Shown here: piece after piece, positions 33,132-44,175 of the stretch | Layout of the letters: every line of letters starts with the position of its first letter | How positions within the stretch are numbered: the first letter of the stretch is position 1 | Assembly (NCBI RefSeq): GCF_001039355.2 | Contig: NW_019774881.1 | Coordinates: 331,942 to 395,941, forward strand | DNA from: Lingula anatina | Lineage: Eukaryota > Brachiopoda > Lingulata > Lingulida > Lingulidae | DNA: 64,000 nucleotides | Reading direction: 5' to 3' | The notes under the pieces: generated by a model | What the model was told of the DNA's origin: nothing | Seen by the model: the letters and a program-made list of their open reading frames with translations, nothing else | Databases searched by the model: none | Position numbers and translations under genes: made by a program

Positions 33132-36071
33132 TCAGTAAATCATGGCATCATATGTACATGTATCTCCCGGTTCACCGTTCATATTGTCATATGCTTTCGC
33201 CGAGCGGGCCTTTCTGTTATTTTGATACCTTGGGGCTTTATAGTCTAAATTCTTAGGCAGCGCCATTTGGTCCACAGGGGGCGCTGACGGCACTTGGAGC
33301 TGAGGGCGTTTGCTGCCGCGTGGAACATCACTCTGTAAGTTGTCATAGTTACCACTATTGGAGGGTAGTTTGTCGCGTGTTTTGGCGTCTCTTTCTAAGC
33401 GGAAATCAATTGTGTCGTAATGGTCGTTCTCGACGAAACACGGGATTTCCTCATAGATGTCCTGGCCTGGGTTAACAGCGTCTGAACCATCGCGGACTGA
33501 TGTCTTTGGCGCCACTAGCGACTCTTGTGGCCAGTTCTGTCTCGCCTTTGTGCCATAAAAAAGAGATCAATTAATTATAATTGTTGTAAAATTGAATTGT
33601 ACAATAATAGAAACTAAATCTTATTGAACTTTGACTAAAATGAACCGATACATTCTTAATCAAATCTTCATGTATACGTTATTTAGTGCTCCTGTCAAGC
33701 TATCCATTTGATAATTTATTGTATTCTTTGGGGAAAAAGTCAACTAATATATGCAACAAAGCCGACTATTTTAAGAAGATGCATAAATCTACGTTAAGGC
33801 AATTAACAAGTAGGTGATAGGACCACGCCATCCTCTATAAAGATACCCATAACCAGGGGCCAGCTGAGGAATGACGTCATGGAAAAATTCTGAGTGGATA
33901 AACGTGCACAAAATTAGCCAGAGAAATATCTGTTTTACAAATCTCGATGTCGCTGCAACGTGGCCTTGGTGACCCAAAGGACGCACTCACCTGGATGTGG
34001 TCATAGATATTTAAGCCGTCCACTACGCCGTACACACCATACTCGGGGTTGGCCATGGAAAGCGTGGACCTGGGAAAAATCATTGGAAATAATGGGTAAT
34101 ATAATAAGTAATCCAATCTTATTCTACACACAAGTTGCATGTGAGCTACTATAGCATAAAAATACCAAGTGGCAACTATTAAGGATTACATTTTTGTTCC
34201 CAAAACTTGATTTGTTGCCTGCCCCTAATATTCCATGTTATACCTTTAGTAGAATTCAAGGCTTTTGATTGGCCGATTACAATCACCTAATGTACATATA
34301 ATATAGTATGCATCTGTTTTACATATACTAACATTTACTATTGCAATTTCTATAACCATTCACTAAAGATTTTAGTTTTTTTCAATAGAAACATCGGAGA
34401 AAAGCATAAAAATGTCACAATTCTAAAACAGTTTTCAGGCAAAGATTGCATGTTGAAATAACACCTACCTCTTGGTACTGATACCGGCATCGTCTTTATG
34501 TTTATTTTTCCTGTAGTAGATGATAAGGCGAATAACTAGAGAGAAAACCAAAGTGATGACTGCACCGACCACACAACCAATAACTACACTCTGGACCTCG
34601 AAGGATACAACTGTAAAAAATAAATAAAACGGTTTGATATCCTGCACGAAAACGAAGTAGATACTCCAGCGCAGTAGACTACTGCAATCATACTGCAAAC
34701 ATGCTTCAAATCTGCTTCGATTGGGGAGCTAATTAGCATATTTGAAACATGCTTCTATCATGCTGCTAATCTACTGCATTAATGCTCCTCCTCTGTACAA
34801 CCCTATGTAATTTTTGAAGTAGAATTGCAGTAGGCTATACTGCATTTCTACTGCAAATATGCTCCACACCACTACTGCGTTAATGCTTCTTTGCTACTTC
34901 GATACTACTGCATTTTCGCGCGGGATGAGAGAGAGAAAGAGAGCGGGGAGACGCGGGGCGAATTAAATACCCTGCATGCACCCGTGACCAAAGTACAGAT
35001 ACGTGTAGCAGATGGAAAGAATGTCGCAAGTGAAATGTCGAAGGCCATCAACTGACCAAGCTGTTGACGTCTTCTACGCTTCTACGCTCTACTTGCACAT
35101 GTTTCAATAAGATGTAGCCTTAATAATAAAATAAAACATAAACGTACAAACAAACAAACAAATAAATAAATAAATAAATTAAACCCTTACCATTCACGGC
35201 TATTTCCATGTTTGCAGTCGTGGTGACTACGGTGGGGTCGAAAACAGTTGTAGTATCATATCCATCCCCCCTAGCGGCGTCCCCGTCCTGTCTCGCCGGG
35301 GATGACGTCGTCATTTCATTCATTTCTGGTTTAGTTCCAGAACTGCCCATTTGGGGTGGTGTTGTAGAGTTGTAAGGTGAGAACGGCGTCGTGTTTACTT
35401 CAGGTGTGTCCTGGAACGCGTCACCCTTTGTTAGCACTTCTTTCGGCGTCTTCTCTGTCGTCGTCTTCGACGAAGTCGTTGGTATATAAGATGACTCCAT
35501 GCCACCTGGTACTGACGTCAACGATTCCGTTTCGATTCCACCGGTAATCGAGGTAATATCCCCGTTCAAATCGGGCGCAGTGGGCGCAGGTGCGTGAGTA
35601 CACGTGTTTAAGACACTGCAGATTTCATGCGTTGCACAATCGGCCGTGGTTGACTTCAAACATTTTCCTTGCCACACGTCGAATTTTTTCCGGCCCGGGC
35701 ACTGGTAGCGCGACGCAGCCCTGCCGTCAGAGGCGCAGGAGTAGTAATACCCACAGTTGTCCAGGTCCGCGTATACAACCCCCGGGGTGCACAGAAGATC
35801 ACCCCCACTGGACGGGGGCCAGCAAAGCGCCGCGTCCTCCTGGCATTCTCCTTCTACTAAATAAAATTAAATAAAAAACGCTCTGTTGAATTTGCATTTG
35901 ATATGGAAATTTCAGAATCCTCCATGTACTACTATTCAGTGATAAATGGTATTTTAGGTGTGGAACAAGAATACAAGAGTGCCTTAGATGGTCCACTATG
36001 ACTTCAAAATTGACGGATAATTTAAAGGGGGTGGAAAATGCCCAAGTGGCCCGCTGTAATAAAACTAAAGG

Positions 36072-36109
<38 letters not shown>

Positions 36110-37413
36110 TGTTGGGCATAAAAATTTTTTTTACATTTACGAGCTCTGTAACTGCCAGAGTATTACAAAATACATTGTTTTACATAATATCATAATTATC
36201 ACATAGATAAGATCCCGTCATATCAGAATAAGCAGTATGTAGCTTCTCTTTGTTAGTACTGACAAGCCTATGGATGTCGATGTCCTCATGGTTGAAAAGC
36301 GGTGAAGCATATCAAATTCAAGTCAATAAATAGTCATGATTAAAATATATATATAATGAAAACACAGTGAAGTGAACCATTCTCACAATCAACGAGCCGA
36401 AGATTTCCCGTGAAGAGGTACCGGAATTGATATTGAGAGAGGAGTATGCTGACATTTGAAAATTCTATTAAGCCTTAAGCGTACACATCACGCTAAGTAC
36501 TTATTTAAGAGACAGATATTGGATTTTACGAACAGAAGAAATAAAGCAATTTGCTCCAATTTTGCCAACTTCAGACTCTGCAGTTTGTCGGGTCTGCTCC
36601 ATCTATCTTTTCAAATTCAATGTGGACAGTTAAATTGCCCTTAGCGTTCGAGGTGTAGCATGCATACTGAACAGAGTTCTTTTTGTGGTTCAGGGAGACA
36701 GTCTACTGATAACCGCAAACACGTTAAAACTATTGTAGTTTAAAATGACCATACTTCATCTTAAAGATAAAAATCATTGATTTGGCCTGACGAAGTCAAG
36801 TATATATATGTAGAAGGAAAAACTGGAAATAAGTTGTTTACACGGTTTTTAAACAATTGAAATCCGAATTTATTGACATACCAATTTCACAATCGGAAAA
36901 TTTCCCTTTAATCTCTATCTATAATGTATCTCACATTCCAGTCCTCAAACCTCTCTTTCATGCTATTCACAGACACTTTCAATCTATCGTCATTCCACAT
37001 GGCATATTTTACATTGCCACTTTTCAGAAGGAGGGTGCGGATTAAGGTTTTTGGACCTCCCCCCGGGTCCCTGAGCCTAATTCATAATCTTGTCAAAGTT
37101 ACAAATCAGGGTGTATTACATGTGCATTTTGCCTTTTTCATAGCCAGGGTTGTAAAAACCGTTTTTTGTAATCTGCAACTTCACCTGTAGCATTTCAACA
37201 TCGCCTGCGTCGGTTCTTTTTTTGACGTAAATGGAAGTATTTTTTTACATGAGCTCGACTTCTTTTCCAAGGACGCGGTTTCACGTTTCTTTGCCTGGTA
37301 TTTCTCTTTGCAGAAAATTAATTTGGGTCGGGTAGCCCGCACGTGCTGCTGCATGGGGTGGTTTATACGCATTATGTTGTTGATGTACAGTAAATAAACA
37401 ACTTGTGCAAAAA

Positions 37414-37452
<39 letters not shown>

Positions 37453-40400
37453 AAACCCTATGTTGTTGTAAAATGTAAAAAAACGGCTGGAATCGATTTA
37501 AGAGTTTCTGCGTTAGGCTAAACCGACACCCTGTGCCATATTAACAGATATGAATATAAATGACAATTCAGAAACAAGCAAATTAAAGCCAAAAACAGCT
37601 GCAAATACTGAACTCTGGTAAGAGAGAGGAAATAACGCTACCAATGCGATTTTTGCATATCGGCAAATATCGCATTGGTAGCGTTGTGGTCAGCATTTTC
37701 AGGGGGCGGGGGTAATTTCTTATAATTTTATCCCCCGTTTTATCCCCCTATAAAATAATTAAAGAAATGAAACAGAGCCCAGATCAAATTTTGATTCATA
37801 GTGAACTTTTTTGACATTGGTCAAAAATGTTGTCCCACCCCAACTTTATCAGCACAGCTCACTTGTTCATAGCGCTCGTCTGGGGAGTGATATACATGTA
37901 CATGTATTTGTAGCAGAAACACAGCGTTCTGAGCGTGGCGCAACCATCTTTGAACCCAGATATTCGGCCTGCTGAGCACTTGTGGCTTGAATTGGAGTGT
38001 GCAATGCAGAAAACCAATTCCCAAATAATCTGGACCAACTGCGCAAACTGCAATATCCCACAAAACAGAATTGTTACCCTTGTTGAAGGCTTGTCGCGCC
38101 GCCTACAGGACGCAGTACAGTACGTGGTAGACAAAGGGCGCATTCCCATAGATTTTAGATCGATCTTTCCCCGTGGGGAGTCTCACTAGATAACTGTCAG
38201 ATAACCCGGCTTAATTGTCCGTCCCGCCCACTACAAGCTGTAAGGGGGTAATTAACTTTCGTGCCCGTTCGGCTGACAGCTATTTAGCGTGAACCCCCAG
38301 GGAGTTAGGCCGATCTAGTTGGATCGATCTAATCTCTGGGAATGGGGTCAAACACGCTATTGGACACGTGACCATTAACAAGCCCATTTTAATTGCTAAT
38401 TGTGTGTAAATTTGGTTATATTTGGTGGTGTCTTTTCAAATTAATAGACATATCTTTACCTCTGTGGAAATCACAGTGAAACACCGAATTTGACGGGGTG
38501 TATGCTCTAAATATATTAATAAATGTTATAAAATCAGGATATTTCCACCGCTATTTTGTATTTTCTGAGCCATAAGATATGGAATAAAGAGCACTGATTA
38601 TAACAATTTACACCTCCCAGGTAATACATATATACATATGACATGTGACACATGTAAAGAAGAAAGTCTTTATGCACAAAACCTGCGTATTAGATAACTG
38701 CATTACGACCGACCCGAATTATATCAGGATATAAGGCTTATTTTTAATTTTCATTTAATCTTCAATAAAAAAATTGCCTTAAGATAAACACCGTGCGTTA
38801 GACTATTGTATACGGAAAGTTTTGTAGCGAAATCTAAAGGTGCACATGAAGCGTGGAGCGTTGATTCCCAGTAATGCATATTAACCGCTTTCACTTGTTT
38901 CTTATACGACTCAAATAAATTCGACATGCCAAGGGATAAACTAAATAAATCACTCAACCATAAAAAATCTTTAAACTGCTCCTTTCTTCAAATTCCCGGT
39001 CGTAAATTTAACCTACTTATCTGCCCCATTTATATACAGCATAGATGGCTTGCAGCAAAATCCGTTCAAATATAATTTTTGGGTAATATTAAACGGTGTC
39101 TTTTGGTAATTCTTTCAGTCATACTCGTTGCAACTATATGCTGGCATTTGGTCGGCTTTTGCGGCAAAATTGACTTTTATGGATTTTTATGGAAATATGG
39201 ATCTTTAAGAAGATTATATTTGACTATATTCATTTTGGTGGTACGTGTAATTCCGATGTTGTAATTAAAATCGTTCAAATCCAAACATACGTGTTCTTTT
39301 TCTTAACGATCTTGGATAGGATAATTCATTTTCTGCTAAATAAAGACTCTGACTCGCGTTTTTTTGTCTTGAATGTCAAATGACTGACATTTGATACTTG
39401 GATTATCTGACATTTCGATAGGATAGGATTTATGATTAATGGACTCTGTCTTGAATTTGTAAAATGTATGATTCACAGCACGTATAACTGCGTGAGTAAG
39501 GGTGCATTCCCAGAGAATTAGATCGATCCAGAGATTTAGATTTAGATCGACCTAACTCCCTGGGAGTTCACGCTAAATTGCAGTCAGCCGAGCGCGCACC
39601 ATAGTTAATTACCCCCTTACTGCTTTTAGTAGGCGGGACAGACGCTTAAGTCGGCTAAGCTGACAGTAATCTAGTGAGACTCCCCACATGGATAGATCGA
39701 TCTAAAATCTATGGGAATAGGATCTAAGACACAGAGAATATATTGTCAATTCGTTGCTTAAGTTCCGGTCTTTCAAATGGTATTTGGTATTTTTAAACGT
39801 GGTAAGACAATTTGCTTTAAAATGATAAATGTCGGAACGCTGGACAGAATATGAATAATGAGAGATACGCTATGCATTTAATAAATGAAGACCTGTTGAA
39901 CATTTTCTTTGCCAAAGAAATCAATACGCATGTCAACAATTTCTCATCTGTATATCAGTCAGCTCATCTGACAGACTTCAGGTTGCTTTCTCCGCGTGTT
40001 TTATTATAAGCTTTACCACAAAATGTTTCACATATAACCGTATATAATACATGTACATCAAATATGAAAACAAAGCTACCTTGCCACAAGCAGCGTGTAA
40101 TGTCAGTTTCCCGTTCAACAACTAAATTTTTCTATTGATTTTTCTAAGCAGTTTTATATATATCTACCAGTCTAGAACTGGCTCCCCACCAGATTTGCAC
40201 GTATTAAGACGCAAACAAATAAATAGATAAAGTAACATTTTCACGCTCACTGTACAGTGACACACGCAGATTTAACAGCACGTGCATCATGACTTCACTT
40301 ACACACACCAATATGTCAGATTTATTAATGATATAAGTAGAGGCCGCCATTGTATACATTTGACAGATCTATAACAAAAACAGTACCAAATATGCCACAT

Positions 40401-40613
40401 ACAAGAACAGTGTCATTTTGCAATGACAATGACAATGGCAAACTGCCAAGCAAAAAACAATACTTAATATGCCACATGCAAGCACAGTATCATTGTGCAA
40501 TGCCAATGACAATGGCAAACTGCCATGCAAAAAATGTGTTCTTTTCACTCACTTGAAAAGACGTCAGTTGACAGGCTGATGGTACAATACAACACCAAAA
40601 TGGTTCTAAACAT
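33132..40613 (-). CDS. receptor gene 3: ChtBD2 / mucin stalk / TM / ITAM-bearing tail (complete model)
   Basis: Minus-strand exons 40553-40613 (signal peptide, starts ATG), 35191-35853, 34469-34610, 33991-34069, 33132-33536 give exactly 450 codons (449 aa). The signal peptide is MFRTILVLYCTISLS.... One peritrophin-A domain lies at about residues 24-104 (C-x11-C-x5-C-x11-C-x12-C-x7-C, with CGYYYSC). A Thr/Ser/Pro stalk runs to about 240. The TM is at about 248-270, then YYRKNKHKD. Tail sites: VYGVV, IYDHI, DIYEEI (Y343), HYDTI (Y355), NYDNL, AYDNM, TYDAM. YEEI-x8-YDTI satisfies the ITAM spacing YxxI/L-x6-12-YxxI/L, and YEEI is the optimal Src-family SH2 ligand. ITAMs recruit Syk/ZAP-70-type tandem SH2 kinases in known receptors; that this one does so is inference. 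An alternative acceptor 9 bp upstream of the tail exon (33545) keeps frame. Confidence 0.85.
34641..34924 (-). mobile_element. 284-bp MITE, inverted copy 2
   Basis: Reverse-complement counterpart of 727-1010, same length. Starts CCTGCACGAAAACG and ends CATTTTCGCGCGGG. It lies in the intron between the ectodomain and TM exons of receptor gene 3. AT flanks both ends. Confidence 0.75.
35854..38135. other. first intron of receptor gene 3, left part
   Basis: Intron sequence with microsatellites: (AAT)n at 36074-36107 and (AAAT)n at 37412-37452. There is also a perfect inverted repeat at 37634-37685. No independent gene was identified. Confidence 0.5.
37634..37685. repeat. 17-bp perfect hairpin
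   Basis: AACGCTACCAATGCGAT (37634-37650) and its exact reverse complement (37669-37685) are separated by an 18-base loop. It is isolated from the other MITE families in the window. Confidence 0.8.
38136..38348. mobile_element. ~213-bp palindromic MITE, CATTCCCA ends (copy 1)
   Basis: Starts GGGCGCATTCCCATAGATTT and ends TCTGGGAATGGGGT. The interior has ATCGATC blocks and GGGGAGTCTCACTAG. It matches the reverse complement of 39500-39725. Confidence 0.7.
39500..39725. mobile_element. ~225-bp palindromic MITE, CATTCCCA ends (inverted copy 2)
   Basis: Starts GGGTGCATTCCCAGAGAATT and ends ATGGGAATAGGATC. It is inverted relative to copy 1, 1.2 kb away, in the same intron, with matching interior (CTAACTCCCTGGGAGTTCA, CTAGTGAGACTCCCC). 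Confidence 0.7.
40380..40535 (+). repeat. two-copy ~77-bp tandem repeat just inside the first intron of receptor gene 3
   Basis: TATGCCACATACAAG..CAATGGCAAACTGCCAAGCAAAAA is repeated as TATGCCACATGCAAG..CAATGGCAAACTGCCATGCAAAAA. It lies within 20 bp of the signal-peptide exon donor. Confidence 0.75.
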
Positions 40614-43600
40614 TGTCTTCTGATTAAATATTCCCCAGCCTTCGTTCCCTGAATACATGTAGCTCCACCGCCATTTGTTTCGTTTTTAGATTGGCGTCTT
40701 GCAAAGAGACTTAGGCGTGGCAGGTAAGACAATCTGGTGTAGTCTCCTCCTCGTTTATATGAAGACGATATTGCTACAACTATTTACCGGACTTCGTCGC
40801 TTAGCAACCGATCTTGTTGCACGCTTTGTTGTTTTCAGCCATTGTCAAACGCTGAACAGAATATCAGCTATATTTATACCGTGACACAGCTTATTCCTTA
40901 TAGACGCAGTCTTCATACTGCGACAGTTCTTTCTGTCTTGTACGCTTTGTTTTGTCGCTGTGAGCAAAAGGCTTAAGAAAAAAACATTGATACAATCCAA
41001 TTAACGGCTGTGTTATGTACACGAAGCGTCTTAGGTGATTGATCAACGTGCTAAATACAACATCTAAAACTGTAATGGTGCCAGAAAGAATACAATTAGG
41101 CCTATTTTAAAGGTACATAATTATCAGATGGACATTTAAATGTCAAAAGTCAGTTTTCCTAGAACTCTTACCACCTTTCCTTCACTCACCAAGGTCATAT
41201 TATATATACTGTATTACAGGCGTTAAGGGAATTACGATTCATAAACCCCTTAATAGTTTTTGGCTTACTCTCTTAATGCATTTTAATTTGCGTGTGGATT
41301 AACATAAATATTGCACTTTGATTTGCAAATTTCAAAGATATCATTACAACATATTTTATACAGGGTGTCCGTTGACATGGGAGGTCTTCTCTTGAATAAT
41401 GTAGGCTATGTTTGTGATAACAGATTGACGCTGTATTTATACACAAAGAACTGGACAGTTAAAGCTTTTTAATTACACGTCATTCATCTTTTGTAACACT
41501 TTTCCTCCTTATTTTTTCTTTTTTGTTTCGTGATCAGAATTATTTATCACATTCGTAATTTTTCTTTTCATTTACAGCTCTACGTGCTACCAATCGATAA
41601 CAATTATTTCCTTATGACTTGGCGTGCATCAGGGCTTTGGGATATGATTATATATATCTCCGCACTGCTTTTGTAATGAGTGACACGTAATGTGGAATAT
41701 TCCTTCACGTGACATTAGACATACATTGTTCTGTAATACAGAATATAATATTCACATACTTATATACCGGTGGTATAGTAGTATCAGTGAATTATAACTG
41801 CTTAATTAAACTGCTTTGAGATGGGAAAATTTAAGCTTATTATGTAATTATGATTCAAAATGTAATCTACTCACATCAGTTTTTTTCTTTAACGCTATTT
41901 TCTGCATAAGAGTATTTTATAAATCGCTCTTTGTGGTCTTTAAGAAGGAAAATATGCAAATTTGTAACACGGAATTCAAAATATAAATATTTTTGTAACT
42001 CACTTATTCAGTATTCTAGATAATCTATAGCACAAACATCACAGTTCTGCAGCAACAAGTACACGTCTGCGTCCATAGTAAAGTTATATTATTTTGTGGT
42101 CAGTTTTTTTAGGAATGACAGGCCTTGGATGCGAAGCCGACAATTGCCCTCTTTGCATGGGGTAGGTTCCAAAACTTTTTGGCGTTTTGGTGTTTTACTT
42201 TCGCCAAAATATATTTACATGGGTAACAGTATATACGCCTATTTATACTTCCCCCCCCCCAAAAAAAAAAAAATAAATAATAATAATAAAAATTATAATA
42301 AATAAATAAACAGCAAGTGCGTTGTCTTGTCAGCAGTGAGAATTTAACTACGGTCTCTCTCACAAGGAACCAGACAACATGATTTATCACACGACCAAAA
42401 ATACCTACTGCAACGGCATCGAGAGAGATGTGTTCTGTTTCTATCTTCTTGTCAACGGAAGCATCGAGTTAACAAAGGTGAAGGCAATCTCCTGTCTCAA
42501 AAAGCGGACAGTCAGTTGCAATTATCGTTTGGAGACATTGAAATGTCAAATCTCAAAAGTATTTCTATTTTCATTAAGAATGTCACGTACATAGTCGACT
42601 ATTCCTAGCGGAGCATCTGTCAAAGTTGTTGAGGATCAGTCTTACATTTGTTTCGTTGCTCAGGCATGATAACTTGAGACTTAAAATAGGAAAACTGATC
42701 AACTTAGGACTTAATTTTTAATTGCAATGTAAGTCATTTCGTGGTCGTTACGCTGACTGACAAAAAGCCAGTTCTTTGTATTTAAATCTAGCCACTGTTG
42801 TGAACACCTTGATATTACTTTAATATGCAGGTTTTAACATCTGTAATGAAAAAAAAAAACAAAAAAAACGTGGAAATCCCATGGTTACATTAGGGAGATA
42901 TTGTTATGAATTCATGTGGAGACCACTTAAAGACAAAACATCTGGTGAATTCATATGAATATGGTGAATAAGTTGAGGTAAATGAAAATACAAAGCTTTT
43001 ATGAAGCCATACAATAACAGACAATTTCACACAGAATGTCAAGCTTCTCATATGAACAGGACCCCAACCATGTATATATGGTGAACCAAATATTATGAAA
43101 CTTTAACTTTTTATCCATTCCATTTCTATAACATCTATGTATATGTACTTTATATTTTGATATTACAGCCTGTGGAGCAAAGAAAAAGAGAAATTCAATT
43201 ATAACTGATGAACATGAATGCCAAATCATTCAAATACCATGTGTAAATTATTTATTTGTCTGCCAATTTCTGTGTACAGTAAATGCAAGATTGAAAATAT
43301 AGCCTTTATTGTTTATTGCAAATAAAAACTTGACTGTAATGAGCTACCTTCATTTTTCCTTATGGGCAGATCTGCCAATAACGATAGATCTACAGAGACA
43401 CCTTTTGGTCTTGCTCAATTGCAGAACCTGCAGGTGCTAGCTGTAATCAGGGGTGGATCCAGAGATATTTTCTGACAGTCTTCCAAATGATCTTTGTTGA
43501 TCCATCCTCCATTTTTGACCGTCTTCCGACAGCAAAAAATTAGATACCTGTCAATGTAAACTTGAAATTCTGACCGTCTTCCAGAAGACCCAGAAGACAG

Positions 43601-44175
43601 CCTCAATCCGCCCCTGGTAATGTCTTCCTCAACACCACTGGATACAATATCTGCCACCTTTAACAGGGTGACTCCTATGTGGCCACAGGTAACATGGGCA
43701 GATTGATTTACATTGACAGGTATCCAATTTATTTCTGTTGGAAGACTGTCAAAAATGGAGGATAGATCAACAAAGATAATTTGGAAGACTGTCAGAAAAT
43801 ATCTCTGGATCTGCCCCTGGGTAAGAGAAAAACCAACAGAACAAGTCCAAATACTAACAAATGGAATCCATGTCTCCTTGTCCTAGTTGTCTGTGACAAC
43901 AAACGCTTTTACACGGCCTGCATGTAAAGTTATAAAAAATGTCTGATTATGAAGACAAGTATTCCAGGTGTTGTATTATAAACCCAGACGTCATCAGATG
44001 AAGGTTGCAACATTCCGCAAACACAGACCTTTACATCACACTGGTTGTGTTTGATTCATGATGACAATAACTTTTATTAAGTACATTGTATTACTTGGTA
44101 GGACAATATTCTTTGCATATAATATATGAAAGAGAAAATATTAAAAACAAAAATAACTCATAACTGAAGTTTTAT
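40614..44175. other. intergenic: receptor gene 3 upstream region and repeats
   Basis: Presumed promoter and 5' UTR of receptor gene 3 (from 40614) and the 3' flank of DTD2. A CAGGGG-type MITE pair lies at 43446-43822. No coding exon was recognised. Confidence 0.45.
43446..43822. mobile_element. nested/tandem CAGGGG(C/T)GGATC MITEs
   Basis: 43446-43619 has inverted ends CAGGGGTGGATCCAGAG and CTCAATCCGCCCCTG. A second partial element at about 43716-43822 is the reverse complement of the first ~105 bp and ends GGATCTGCCCCTG. Together they form a long inverted repeat. Confidence 0.65.
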
